Positions 37,719-47,362 are shown, counted from the first letter of the stretch. The stretch: DNA of 64,000 bases from Cetobacterium sp. 2A (GCF_014250685.1 NZ_JACFAJ010000001.1:62001-126000), one strand, 5' to 3'. Translations and numbers: made by a program. Notes: generated by a model from the sequence alone, not told the origin.

Positions 37719-38813
37719 TTATGCTATATTTAAAGCTTTTGTAGGACACTTCGAAGTACATACCCCACATCCAAAACATACTTTAGAATCTATTATCGCC
37801 TTTTTCTCTTTTATTTCTATTGCGTTATACGGACATATATTTTCGCAGATGCTACATCCAACACAGAGATTTGAATTTAAAGTAGGTGCTATCGTTTCAT
37901 AATTATTAGAAGTTCTTTGAGCTAAGTTCTTTATAGCTAATCCTCTAATCTCATCTAATGATCTATACCCGTGAGAGTCCAGCCAATCATTGGTTTCCTT
38001 AACTATTCTTCCAAATGCCTTAGGTCCTTCAACTATAGCCTGTGTACATACTTGAACTCCTGTCGCACCTGCCATAACCATCTCAATAACATCTTCACCT
38101 TTTGAAATTCCACCAACTCCGAATATAGGTATATTAACAGCTTTTGCCAATTCATATACATGTCTTAAAGTTATTGGTTTTATTGCAGGACCTGACATCC
38201 ATCCATAACCCGTTTGACTTCCCATATGTGGCATTCCTGTTTCTATATCTATTGATAGACATGGTCCAACAGAGTTAATAGCTACAATTCCATCAGCTCC
38301 ATTTAACTCTAGCTGTCTTCCTAATTCTCCTATATCTCCAACACCTGGAGATATCTTCATAAATACAGGTTTTTTAGTCAATCTCTTAGCTGTTTTTAAA
38401 GTTTCTAACATAGGAGTTATGTCTCTTCCAACATAGTGGCTTGAAATTTCATACGCATCTGCAAATCTATCTATAAGAGGAATTAATTTTTCAATATCTT
38501 TTGCTACATATCCCATTCCAATTATTAATGGCTCATCATTTAACTTACAGTTTTCATATTCGTTTTCGATCCAATGCTCCACCGCAAGTTCAGACCAAAG
38601 CTCTGTATTTAAAAAGTGTTTTCCTTTAAAATCATGCATACAAGGTTTTGGAATTACTGCTGCTTGACTTGATACAGTTTTTGCTACAGCTCCAGCTGCA
38701 CCATTTTTTATCGCTTCTATTATAGTCTCTGCATCCTTTGATGGTGGCCCAGCTCCAATTATTACTGGGTTTTTATAATTTAATCCTGCAAATTTTATAT
38801 TTAAATTAGCCAT
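37719..38813 (-). CDS. PreA-like dihydroorotate dehydrogenase-fold flavoprotein with ferredoxin domain
   Basis: A 364-residue protein: FMN-binding TIM barrel (1-305) and a C-terminal pair of 4Fe-4S motifs (CVGCSICENICP and CFGCGVCTSKCP). It resembles dihydropyrimidine dehydrogenase subunit PreA. However, the loop that should read like NLSCPH is EISSHYVGRD, so the catalytic cysteine is missing. FMN-site segments (FMKISPG, FGVGGISKGEDV, GVQVCTQA) are kept. Its position beside the FAD-less xanthine dehydrogenase suggests it reduces a purine-derived ring or relays electrons. No PreT subunit is present. It overlaps the permease gene by eight bases. Confidence 0.75.
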   Translation of the reverse strand: MANLNIKFAGLNYKNPVIIGAGPPSKDAETIIEAIKNGAAGAVAKTVSSQAAVIPKPCMHDFKGKHFLNTELWSELAVEHWIENEYENCKLNDEPLIIGMGYVAKDIEKLIPLIDRFADAYEISSHYVGRDITPMLETLKTAKRLTKKPVFMKISPGVGDIGELGRQLELNGADGIVAINSVGPCLSIDIETGMPHMGSQTGYGWMSGPAIKPITLRHVYELAKAVNIPIFGVGGISKGEDVIEMVMAGATGVQVCTQAIVEGPKAFGRIVKETNDWLDSHGYRSLDEIRGLAIKNLAQRTSNNYETIAPTLNSNLCVGCSICENICPYNAIEIKEKKAIIDSKVCFGCGVCTSKCPTKALNIA

Positions 38814-40158
38814 TGCTAACCTCCATTTTTTTATTTTTTCCTAACTCATTAAAAATGATATTTAGTATTACAACAGTTAAAGCTCCTAGCGTTATTGGAC
38901 TTTTAAATAATATATTTGCCCATGGTGAAAAATTATTAAAGATTTGAGGAACAGAAATTGGAATAAGCGCCATTCCTAAGCTTGTTGCCACAATTACTAA
39001 ATTTCTATTTCCATTATACTCTACAGTTCCTAATCTCTTTATTCCATTTGCCGCAACCATTCCAAACATGATTATTCCAGCACCTCCCAAAACAGGATAT
39101 GGAATCGATGTCAATAGAGCTGTTAACTTAGGAAAGATACTAACAGTTAGTAGTAAAAGTCCGGCTGTAAAACCAACATACCTATTACTTTTCCCTGTTA
39201 AAGCAACTACTCCTACGTTTTGACCAAATAACGATTGTGGAAATGAATTAAATATTCCACCTATAAAAGAAGATAATCCATGTCCTCTAAGACCGGCTGT
39301 AAGTCTTTCTTTTGATAACTCTTGATTTGAAATATCCATTAAATTTATCTGATTTCCAGTAGCATCTGTCATTATTACCATCTGAACTAATATTAAAGAT
39401 AGTACAGCTGATATTTCAAATTTAGGAATCCCAAAATAGAAAGGAACATTTAAATTTATTATTTTAGCTGTTGATACGGCTGAAAAATCTGCCATTCCAA
39501 ATACTGTAGCAACTAATGTTCCTAACAATAATCCAATTAAGATAGCTATATTTCCAATAAATCCTTTTGATAATTTTTGAGTTAGTAATATAACTATTAA
39601 AGTGAATCCAGCTAAAATTAAATTATCAAAACTTCCAAATGATGGTGAAGCTGTATTTCCTCCTCCTATCCATCTTATGGCTACTGGTAAAAGTGAAAGT
39701 CCCATACAAGTGACAACTGTTCCAGAAACTAAATTTGGAAAAAATTTTAGCATTTTTCCAACTACTGGAGCAAATATCATGGTAAATACCCCTGATATCA
39801 TAGTTGCACCAAACATAATTGAAATTCCAAGTCTTGGATCTACCCCATTATATGCTGATGCTACAGAAGTTAATGCAGCAACGCCTGCAAAGCTTACACC
39901 TTCTATCATAAGTAATCTCGATCCAAACTTTTTCCCAATTCCTAAAGTTTGAATCATAGTTCCCACTCCTGAAACCATAAGAGTTGCATTGACTAAAAAT
40001 TGAATTTCTTCTTGTGGCAAGCTTAATGCTCCACCCAAAATAATCGGAACAGCTATTGCTCCAGCACACATCGCTGCAATATGTTGCAATGCATATATTA
40101 ATAAGGTTCTTACAGGTTCTGACATTACTCTTTCAAGCTTTGTATTTATCCCCTCCAT
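38806..40158 (-). CDS. NCS2-family nucleobase permease
   Basis: A nucleobase:cation symporter-2 carrier for uracil, xanthine or urate, 450 residues with about 14 helices. Seen: the YALQHIAAMCAGAIAVPIIL start, the TDATGNQINLMD motif and FPQSLFGQNVGVVALTG, typical of xanthine/urate carriers such as UacT and PucJK. The ATG at 40158 has GGGGGAT before it. The longer frame starting at 40251 would overlap ssnA and is rejected. It probably supplies the operon with its purine. Confidence 0.86.
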   Translation of the reverse strand: MEGINTKLERVMSEPVRTLLIYALQHIAAMCAGAIAVPIILGGALSLPQEEIQFLVNATLMVSGVGTMIQTLGIGKKFGSRLLMIEGVSFAGVAALTSVASAYNGVDPRLGISIMFGATMISGVFTMIFAPVVGKMLKFFPNLVSGTVVTCMGLSLLPVAIRWIGGGNTASPSFGSFDNLILAGFTLIVILLTQKLSKGFIGNIAILIGLLLGTLVATVFGMADFSAVSTAKIINLNVPFYFGIPKFEISAVLSLILVQMVIMTDATGNQINLMDISNQELSKERLTAGLRGHGLSSFIGGIFNSFPQSLFGQNVGVVALTGKSNRYVGFTAGLLLLTVSIFPKLTALLTSIPYPVLGGAGIIMFGMVAANGIKRLGTVEYNGNRNLVIVATSLGMALIPISVPQIFNNFSPWANILFKSPITLGALTVVILNIIFNELGKNKKMEVSNG

Positions 40159-40183
40159 TTTAATCCCCCTAATTCTTATTTTG

Positions 40184-41515
40184 TCATATTCCAAGTCTTT
40201 TCCACATTTTTTTAGAAATTTTTCTAGATTCTTCAAATACTTCTTTTTCATTTAAATTTACAAATTCTCTATCTCTCATAATCAGTTTCCCATTAATTAT
40301 TGAAGTGATTGCACTCTTTCCACTGATTCCAAATAAAATATGAGAATATAAATTATCACTATTCATTTCAGTATGTGGAGTGTAATCCATAATAACTATA
40401 TCAGCTTTTGCTCCTGTTTTTAATATTCCAGTTTCACATCCAAATTGTCTCTTCGCTATTTCTCTATTATTTTCAAATAACATCTTAGGTGATTCAATCC
40501 ATCCAACAGTTGGATCACAAAGAGAATGTTTATGAATTATATTTGCAACTTTTAAAGATTCTAGCATATCGGCAGTATATCCATCTGTTCCTAAACCAAC
40601 TAAAATATTTTTTTCTAACATTTTAATTGCAGGAGAACACCCAACTGCATTTCCCATATTTGATTCTGGATTATGAATTACACAACATCCTGATTTTTCT
40701 ATTATATCTAACTCAGAATCATTCACATGGATACAATGTACTGCTATAGTTTTTTCTCCAAATATCCCATACTTATCTAGTCTTTCTACAACTCTTTTTC
40801 CATATTTTTCTAAACTATTTGTCAAATCAGTAGATCCTTCTGCCACATGAATATGATAACCTACATTTAAATCTTTCATTAAATTTTGACATTTTTCTAA
40901 AGTTTCATCCGATAATGTAAATGAAGCGTGAAGTCCAAACATACCTTTTAGCATATCTGAATTTAAAGAGTTTGTATATTTTATAAAATCTACATTCTCT
41001 TTTATTCCAATTTCCGCTATTTCAATTCCATCTCTATCTGAAACTTCATAACAAAGGGAAGTTCTTATTCCAAGTTTATTTGCTACGTCTGCTATTATTT
41101 TTAAACTTCCCTCTATTTCTAGTGGGCTTGCATGATGATCTATAACAGTGGTGACTCCATTTTTTATTGATTCTATGTAAGTAGCCAGAGCACTGTATTT
41201 TATATCATTAGCATTTAAATTTTTATCTACTTTCCACCACAAATTTTTTAAAATTTCATCAAAATTTCTTGTAGAACCCAAAACTTTCATTCCTCTAGCA
41301 AAACTTGAATAGATATGCATATGCGTATTTATAAGTCCTGGCATTATTACTTTATTTTGTGCATCTATAAATTCAAAATCAGGGTATTTTTTTTCTAATT
41401 CACCAAGAGATGAAATTTCTAAAATTTTGTCATTTTTTATTGCTATTGCCCCATTTTCTATATATGGATTAGCAGAATCTTGAGTTATTATTCTTCCATT
41501 TCCTAAAATGTACAT
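40184..41515 (-). CDS. ssnA: SsnA-type aminohydrolase
   Basis: A metal-dependent amidohydrolase/deaminase of 443 residues, similar to SsnA of the E. coli yge/ygf cluster. Seen: GLINTHMHIYSSFARGM with two metal histidines, VIDHHASPLE, YHIHVAEGSTD, AVHCIHVND and the metal aspartate in GLGTDGYTADM. Related enzymes deaminate guanine-like rings; in purine clusters the exact step is unsettled. The ATG at 41515 follows AGGAGGGG and lies 13 bases inside the upstream gene, showing tight coupling. Confidence 0.84.
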   Translation of the reverse strand: MYILGNGRIITQDSANPYIENGAIAIKNDKILEISSLGELEKKYPDFEFIDAQNKVIMPGLINTHMHIYSSFARGMKVLGSTRNFDEILKNLWWKVDKNLNANDIKYSALATYIESIKNGVTTVIDHHASPLEIEGSLKIIADVANKLGIRTSLCYEVSDRDGIEIAEIGIKENVDFIKYTNSLNSDMLKGMFGLHASFTLSDETLEKCQNLMKDLNVGYHIHVAEGSTDLTNSLEKYGKRVVERLDKYGIFGEKTIAVHCIHVNDSELDIIEKSGCCVIHNPESNMGNAVGCSPAIKMLEKNILVGLGTDGYTADMLESLKVANIIHKHSLCDPTVGWIESPKMLFENNREIAKRQFGCETGILKTGAKADIVIMDYTPHTEMNSDNLYSHILFGISGKSAITSIINGKLIMRDREFVNLNEKEVFEESRKISKKMWKRLGI

Positions 41516-43119
41516 TCAGAAATTCCCCTCCTTTTTCTTAAAACTTTTCCAGGAGTATTATTTTTAAAATCTCCATTATCAATTATCATCTCACCATTTA
41601 CAAGTAGATATTGAACTCCTATTGGAAACTGCTTAGGATTTACATAATCTCCCACATCAGTTATTGTATCCAAATTAAAAATAGTTATATCTGCAAACAT
41701 CCCTTCTTTTAGTTCTCCTCTATTTGTAATTCCCATTGCTTCAGCAGCTTTTTTTGTCATCTTATAAACTGCCTCTTCCAAAGTTAAAATAGGAGTTTCT
41801 CTCACATATCTTCCTATTACTCTTGGAAAAGATCCATAAGCTCTTGGGTGAGGTTTTCCTGAAAGTAAAGCATCCGTACATACATTTTGTTCTTCTCTTT
41901 TTAAAAACTTTATTACATGTTCTTCTAGACCATAAAAATCGACCATTCCAACCGCATTCTCCTCTTCTAATAAAAGGTCAAATGTTGAATCATATGGATT
42001 AGTTCCTCTTATTTCAGAAATTTCTATAAGATTCTTTCCAATAAGATGCTCATTTTTAGAGTTTTGTACTGAAGTTACAAATATCTGATCAAACCCAGCA
42101 AATTCAATAAAATTATCCCAACCATGAATTCCATTTTCAATATCGTGTTTCATTCTCTCTCTTTGAATTGGATTTTTAAGTCTTTCTAATAATTTATCAG
42201 TTCCACCATCATGAGCCCAAGGTGGCAATACAACACCTAACATTGTACTTCCCGCTGCATATGGGTATTGATCATAAGAAATTTTTACTCCATTATTTTT
42301 TGCTTGATCTAAGAGTTCTATTACATCATCTATATATTTCCAATTTTGTTTTCCACAAACTTTAAAATGAGAAAAGTGAATTTTTACTCCAGATTTTTCT
42401 CCAATTTCTAAAACTTCTTTCATTGAATCAATTATCGTTCCCGCTTCGCTTCTTTGATGAATTACTAACATTCCATCATATTCTGCTACTACTTTACATA
42501 TTTCAATTAACTCTTCAGTTTCAGAGTAAGCACATGGCATATATATTAACCCTGTGGATAATCCATAGGCTCCTGCCTCCATCTCTCTTCTTGTTATCTC
42601 ACACATCACTTCTATCTGATTTTTAGAAGCTGGGACTCCTTCAAGTCCCATAGCTTCCATTCTTATATTTCCATGTGGAACAAGATATGCGTAGTTTAAT
42701 CCCACACCTTGTTTTTCCATAAGTTTCAAATATCCATCAGTTGTTTTATAATTCCAATCTATAGTTTCACTTGTTCCATCAAGTCCTGCTAAATTTTTTT
42801 TCCAAGGTGTTATATACTCCATAGGAAGAGGCGCCATCGAAATCCCATCTTGACCTAAGACCTCTGTTGTTATTCCTTGTCTAGCTTTTACTTCATTATA
42901 AGGTATCTCTAAAATTTTTAAGTCTGAGTGACTATGAGTATCTATAAATCCAGGTGAAACAACTAGTCCTTCCGCATTTATTTCCTTATCAACTTTATTT
43001 AATAAATTAAAATTTCCAATAGAAATTATTTTTTGATTTTCAATTAAAATATTTCCTTTATAAGGCAATTTTTTAGTTCCATCTACAATTAGTCCATTTT
43101 TTATTAAAATAGTCATCAT
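41503..43119 (-). CDS. D-aminoacylase-like amidohydrolase
   Basis: A zinc amidohydrolase of the N-acyl-D-amino-acid deacylase family, 538 residues. Seen: PGFIDTHSHSDLKIL, GLSTGLIYMPCAYSE, KIHFSHFKV, YDQYPYAAGSTML and the late HPRAYGSFPRVIGRYV, all signatures of the family. In a purine operon the substrate is more likely a ureido or acylated amino acid than a D-amino acid derivative (inference). Two adjacent ATGs (43119 and 43116) follow AAAGGTGG; either could be used. This gene is not part of the E. coli yge/ygf cluster as I know it. Confidence 0.8.
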   Translation of the reverse strand: MMTILIKNGLIVDGTKKLPYKGNILIENQKIISIGNFNLLNKVDKEINAEGLVVSPGFIDTHSHSDLKILEIPYNEVKARQGITTEVLGQDGISMAPLPMEYITPWKKNLAGLDGTSETIDWNYKTTDGYLKLMEKQGVGLNYAYLVPHGNIRMEAMGLEGVPASKNQIEVMCEITRREMEAGAYGLSTGLIYMPCAYSETEELIEICKVVAEYDGMLVIHQRSEAGTIIDSMKEVLEIGEKSGVKIHFSHFKVCGKQNWKYIDDVIELLDQAKNNGVKISYDQYPYAAGSTMLGVVLPPWAHDGGTDKLLERLKNPIQRERMKHDIENGIHGWDNFIEFAGFDQIFVTSVQNSKNEHLIGKNLIEISEIRGTNPYDSTFDLLLEEENAVGMVDFYGLEEHVIKFLKREEQNVCTDALLSGKPHPRAYGSFPRVIGRYVRETPILTLEEAVYKMTKKAAEAMGITNRGELKEGMFADITIFNLDTITDVGDYVNPKQFPIGVQYLLVNGEMIIDNGDFKNNTPGKVLRKRRGISECTF

Positions 43120-43131
43120 TTTCCACCTTTA

Positions 43132-44331
43132 TTATTTTTTAAAAACGGATTTTAAAATTCCATAGTATCCTTTAGCTCCCAATATCAACTGCTCTATCTC
43201 TATATGTTCATCTATTGTATGTGCTAAATTTTCTTTTGATGGTCCAAATCCTATAGTTTTTATTCCAGCTTCTCCAGCGTAATGTGATCCATTAGTACAG
43301 AATGAGTATTGAGTTATTTCAGGATTAATCCCAGATTCTTTTAGCCCTTCATATGCAGCCTGTACAAAATCATCATTTTCATCATAGTGCCATCCTGGAA
43401 AAAATCTTTCCCCTTCTATTGTTTCTCCTGTATAGCAAGTTTCTTTTCCAACAGCAAATGAAACTTTAGCTTTCAGCTCTTGATCTATTCTCATCATGTT
43501 TGTTAGAACCTCTTGAATTGGCTCTAGAACAGACTCTTTTGTTTCACCTACAAGAAGTCTTCTATCATAGGTAGCTCTACAGTATTCAGGTACTACAGAG
43601 GCTCCAGGGTATGGAGATGATTTAACATCTGTTAGTTCTAGTATCCCTTTCCCAAGTTTTGTTTCTGGTGGAACAATTCTATTTATTTCTTGAATAACTG
43701 AGGCCATTTTATAAACTGAATTGATTCCTTTTTGTGGGTTAGCAGAGTGAGCTGGTTTTCCAAATGTTTCTACTACAATTTCTCCTCTTCCTCTTTGCCC
43801 AATTTTTAAGTTCAATTCAGACGACTCACCTATTACAACATAGTCAGGTTTAACATAATTACTTATTTCTCTAGCAGCTATTCCTTCAAATATCTCCTCA
43901 TGAACTACTCCAGCACAATATATTTCACCATCGAAATCCTTACCGCAATCTTCTGCAAAACTTGCACAAGCCACTATGAATGCTGAAGTTTGTCCCTTCA
44001 TATCTGAAGTCCCACGCCCATATATTTTTCCATCAACGATATCCCCACCATATGGATTTTGTGTCCATTTGTCTCTATTAACAACTGGAACTGTATCTAT
44101 ATGACCATCAAATAAAATTTTCTTTCCTGGACGATTTCCCTTAATACACCCAATTATATTTCCAAATCTGTCTATATGAACACTGTTATATCCCATAGAT
44201 AACATATTTCTCTTTATTACTTCTACCACCCTTTTTTCTTCTCCAGAGTTACTTGGATTTTGAACAAGCTCTTGGCATAATTTAATTAATTTATTTTCTC
44301 TCTCTTTAGTTAACATTTTTTTAGAATTCAT
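43132..44331 (-). CDS. ygeY: YgeY-type M20 hydrolase
   Basis: A binuclear metal hydrolase of the M20/ArgE/DapE family, 399 residues, matching the YgeY selenium-metabolism-linked branch by neighbourhood. Seen: LFDGHIDTVPV, YGRGTSDMKGQTSAF with the bridging Asp, VVHEEIFEGIAAR with the catalytic Glu pair, GQRGRGEIVVETFGKPAHSA, and the final GFGPSKENLAHTIDEHI. In purine clusters it is thought to hydrolyse a ureido-amino acid on the way to diaminopropionate. Its start overlaps ygeX by 11 bases. Confidence 0.86.
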   Translation of the reverse strand: MNSKKMLTKERENKLIKLCQELVQNPSNSGEEKRVVEVIKRNMLSMGYNSVHIDRFGNIIGCIKGNRPGKKILFDGHIDTVPVVNRDKWTQNPYGGDIVDGKIYGRGTSDMKGQTSAFIVACASFAEDCGKDFDGEIYCAGVVHEEIFEGIAAREISNYVKPDYVVIGESSELNLKIGQRGRGEIVVETFGKPAHSANPQKGINSVYKMASVIQEINRIVPPETKLGKGILELTDVKSSPYPGASVVPEYCRATYDRRLLVGETKESVLEPIQEVLTNMMRIDQELKAKVSFAVGKETCYTGETIEGERFFPGWHYDENDDFVQAAYEGLKESGINPEITQYSFCTNGSHYAGEAGIKTIGFGPSKENLAHTIDEHIEIEQLILGAKGYYGILKSVFKK

Positions 44332-45532
44332 ATTTTCCTCCCATCCAAACGATTTCTCTATATTTTTTAGGATCTGTATCTCCTTCGGTACTAAATAATA
44401 ATACTTTAGAATTTTTATCCAACTTCAACTCATTCTTAAGTTCTTTATAATCTTCATTGGTCATAATTTCATACAGTAATCCTGTTGTAACTGCTCCTGA
44501 TTCTCCTGATACTACTCTAGTATCATGTCCTAAAGGATTTCCTAAAATTCTCATACCATTTGCTGCAACCCAATCAGGTGATGAAACAAAAGTATCACTA
44601 TATGTTTTTAAAATTTCCCAAGATATTATATTAGGCTCTCCACATGCTAACCCAGCCATTATGGTTTGCATATCCCCTCCTACAATTCTTGGTTCTCCAT
44701 CTGCTGCTACAGCTGATTTGTATAAACAATCTGCCAAATTTGACTCAACAATTACAGTTTTAGGAATATTTTTATATGCATTTACTAAAACTCCTTGTAC
44801 TCCACCAGCTAAAGATCCTACTCCAGCTTGTACAAATACATGTGTTGGCTCTTCTATCCCGTATGATTTTAATTGTTCAATTGCTTCTAAAGCCATAGTT
44901 CCATACCCTTGCATTATCCAAGTTGGAATCTCTTCATAACCTTCCCAGGCAGTATCTTGAACAATTAATCCATTATTATTTTTTGCATCTTCCGCTGCAA
45001 GTCTAACTGCATCGTCATAATTCATATCAGTTATAGATGCTATTGCTCCTTCGTTTTTTATAGCTTGTAATCTTATTTCCGAGGATCCCTTAGGCATATA
45101 AACAACTGATTTTTGTTCTAATTTATTAGCTGTCCAAGCCACCCCTCTTCCATGATTTCCATCAGTTGCTGTATAAAAGGTCATATTTCCTATCTTTTCT
45201 TTAGTTTCTTTTTTTATTAACTCTTTATAATCTAATTCTGAGATATCTTTTCCTAATTTTTTTGCTAAATATTTTGCCATCGAAAAAGATCCACCCAAAA
45301 CTTTAAATGCATTTAATCCAAATCTGAAAGATTCATCTTTTAGGTAAATTCCTCCCAATCCAATTTCATTTGCTAAATTATCTAACTTTACTAAAGGTGT
45401 TTTACTGTACTCAGGAAAACTTTCATGAAATTTTTTAGCTTTTTCTACCTCTTCTAAGGATAATATATTTGCACAATCAATTTTTTCTGAATTAGGGATT
45501 CTATTTTTTTCCCATTTTATAAATTTATCCAT
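44321..45532 (-). CDS. ygeX: Diaminopropionate ammonia-lyase
   Basis: A fold-type II PLP enzyme that converts 2,3-diaminopropionate to pyruvate and two ammonia, 403 residues. Seen: LNAFKVLGGSFSMAK with the Schiff-base lysine, TATDGNHGRGVAWTA, VYMPKGSSEIR, VFVQAGVGSLAGGV and STEGDTDP near the end. The ATG at 45532 follows AAGGAGGA; the in-frame TTG at 45550 lies upstream of that site and is rejected. It is the first gene of the operon and gives the pathway its energy-yielding end product, pyruvate. Confidence 0.92.
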   Translation of the reverse strand: MDKFIKWEKNRIPNSEKIDCANILSLEEVEKAKKFHESFPEYSKTPLVKLDNLANEIGLGGIYLKDESFRFGLNAFKVLGGSFSMAKYLAKKLGKDISELDYKELIKKETKEKIGNMTFYTATDGNHGRGVAWTANKLEQKSVVYMPKGSSEIRLQAIKNEGAIASITDMNYDDAVRLAAEDAKNNNGLIVQDTAWEGYEEIPTWIMQGYGTMALEAIEQLKSYGIEEPTHVFVQAGVGSLAGGVQGVLVNAYKNIPKTVIVESNLADCLYKSAVAADGEPRIVGGDMQTIMAGLACGEPNIISWEILKTYSDTFVSSPDWVAANGMRILGNPLGHDTRVVSGESGAVTTGLLYEIMTNEDYKELKNELKLDKNSKVLLFSTEGDTDPKKYREIVWMGGKYEF

Positions 45533-45576
45533 AACTAAATCCTCCTTCAAAGCTCAGTAATCTATAATCTGCTAAA

Positions 45577-45604
45577 ATATTACTTCAAATATCTTCTCTT
45601 TCAA
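45577..45604 (-). promoter_or_regulatory. Sigma-70-type promoter of the purine operon
   Basis: On the minus strand TTGAAA (45604-45599), a 16-base spacer and TAATAT (45582-45577) lie 45 bases before the ygeX ATG. No GG-N10-GC sigma-54 element is visible in this interval. Confidence 0.5.
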
Positions 45605-45621
45605 ACATTCTTTTTCAAAAC

Positions 45622-45652
45622 AAAAAGAACCTTTTCAAGACAGAAAGGTTCT
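45622..45652 (-). terminator. Terminator of the regulator gene
   Basis: On the minus strand AGAACCTTTC pairs with GAAAAGGTTCT and is followed by five T. It separates the regulator transcript from the ygeX operon, which therefore has its own promoter. Confidence 0.72.
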
Positions 45653-45727
45653 GGTTAAATAATTTTATTATCAATTTGATATTTTTTAATGATGATTTTT
45701 TTTACTTTTTTTCTTTATTTTCAAAGG

Positions 45728-47362
45728 TTATTGAAGTTTTTGTACTTCATTTTTATCAATTTGATATTTTTCCATTTTTCTATATAAAGTTGCTATTCCA
45801 ACTCCCAATTTTTTTGATATTTTTTTCTTTGATTCAATATCCCATCCATATTGAATCAATGCCGCCAATATCTCTTCTCTTTCTATTTCTGAAATTTTTC
45901 TTATTTGTTTATACTTAAAATCAGAAATTTCAAAATTATTTTTTATTTTTTCTGGTATCATATCTTTTGTTACTATTCCAGTTTCATCCACAGACTCCAC
46001 TATATATTTAACGACACTTTCTACTTCTTTCCAATTGCCTTTCCAATCATATTCACAAAGCTGTTTTTTTGCTCTTGGTTCTATCAGTGTTATTTTTTTT
46101 AATAATTTTTCTGAACACTTTAAAAATAAATAATCTAATATATCTTCTATATCATCTTTTCTATATTTCATACTTGGAATTTCAAGTCTATAAACACTTA
46201 ACTTGTAGTATAAATCCTCTAAAAAGCTATTTTTTTCTACAAGATCCAATAAATTTATTTTTGTTGCAGCTATTACCCTTACATCCAGCTTTCTATTCTT
46301 TTCTAAAAATAAAAGTAATTGTTCTTGCAGATGTAATTCCATATTTTCTATCTCATCAAAAAAAATTGTTCCTTTATTAGCCAATTGAATTTTTCCAAGC
46401 AGTAACTCTATTTCAGATTTTTTATCAAGTAAATTCTTATTTTTTTCATCTCTACAATTTACGCTTATAAATTTCCCTGTCTTTTGCTTTGAATTTTTAT
46501 GTAACCATTTTGCGAACATCTCTTTATTTGTTCCAATTCCTCCAATTATAATTAAAGGTGACGTTAATTTTGAAATTTTTTTCATTTTTTCTTTTAAACT
46601 TGTCATTATTTTAGAGTGTCCAATCAATATTGCATCATCCATAAGAGATTCATCAACTTCAATTAATTTTTTTATATATAATATTTTTACATTCTCGCCA
46701 AGCTCACGAATTTCTAACTCCAAATGTTTTTTTATTCCAGAAATATTAACCTCATAATTTTTATATCCAATAGGTTTTATGAAAACTTTCTTGTTTTTTA
46801 AATCTTTTATATCCACAAATAAATTTTTACTCCCACAATTATAATCTAAAATATTATTATCTTTATCTAAAACCATTATATTTTCATCTGTTTCAAAAAA
46901 AAGATTTTTATAAATATCTTCATAGTTATTTTTTAAAAATTGATTTATTAACATTTCACTCAAATTTTCTAAAACTTCTGTGTAACTTTCTATACTTCTT
47001 AGTATATTCTCCCTTTGATGCTCACTAAATGAAAGAAAAGCAATAGTTCCAACTATATCTCCTTCACAAATCATAGGTGTTACCAAAACAATTTTTTGCA
47101 TACATTGAAATCCATTCGTACAATCTCTACATTCTACATTTTGTCCAGGATTTTCTATTACAAGAGTTTTATTTTTCAATATTGATTTTTTATAAACTAT
47201 TTCATTTATTTTATTTCCTGTTCTTTGCTTATAAATTCCAGTTCCAATAATTCTTATCCCCAAACTGTCCACTATATCTATTTCTATATTTAAAGCTTTA
47301 GACATAGGATCTATAATCTTAAATATTTTTTGTTTTATATCCCCACATAAATAGTTCTTCAT
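45728..47362 (-). CDS. Degenerate enhancer-binding-protein-like regulator with Fis HTH
   Basis: A 544-residue regulator built like PrdR/YgeV-type activators: a sensory region with a cysteine cluster (Cys78, 81, 87), a PAS-like middle (155-230), an AAA domain (245-460) and a C-terminal Fis-type HTH. The AAA domain is damaged. Walker A reads GGIGTNKE (274-281), the GAFTGA loop is absent and the segment between VNC and GTIFFDE is about ten residues short. FREDLYYRL reads FLEDLYYKL (380-388), so the arginine finger is lost. Sigma-54 activation looks impossible; TyrR-like action on sigma-70 is more plausible. Its position makes it the likely regulator of the ygeX operon. Confidence 0.82.
   Translation of the reverse strand: MKNYLCGDIKQKIFKIIDPMSKALNIEIDIVDSLGIRIIGTGIYKQRTGNKINEIVYKKSILKNKTLVIENPGQNVECRDCTNGFQCMQKIVLVTPMICEGDIVGTIAFLSFSEHQRENILRSIESYTEVLENLSEMLINQFLKNNYEDIYKNLFFETDENIMVLDKDNNILDYNCGSKNLFVDIKDLKNKKVFIKPIGYKNYEVNISGIKKHLELEIRELGENVKILYIKKLIEVDESLMDDAILIGHSKIMTSLKEKMKKISKLTSPLIIIGGIGTNKEMFAKWLHKNSKQKTGKFISVNCRDEKNKNLLDKKSEIELLLGKIQLANKGTIFFDEIENMELHLQEQLLLFLEKNRKLDVRVIAATKINLLDLVEKNSFLEDLYYKLSVYRLEIPSMKYRKDDIEDILDYLFLKCSEKLLKKITLIEPRAKKQLCEYDWKGNWKEVESVVKYIVESVDETGIVTKDMIPEKIKNNFEISDFKYKQIRKISEIEREEILAALIQYGWDIESKKKISKKLGVGIATLYRKMEKYQIDKNEVQKLQ

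Noticed and set aside
45551-45727. Sigma-54 promoter before ygeX
   Set aside because: No GG-N10-GC element was found; the regulator also lacks GAFTGA.
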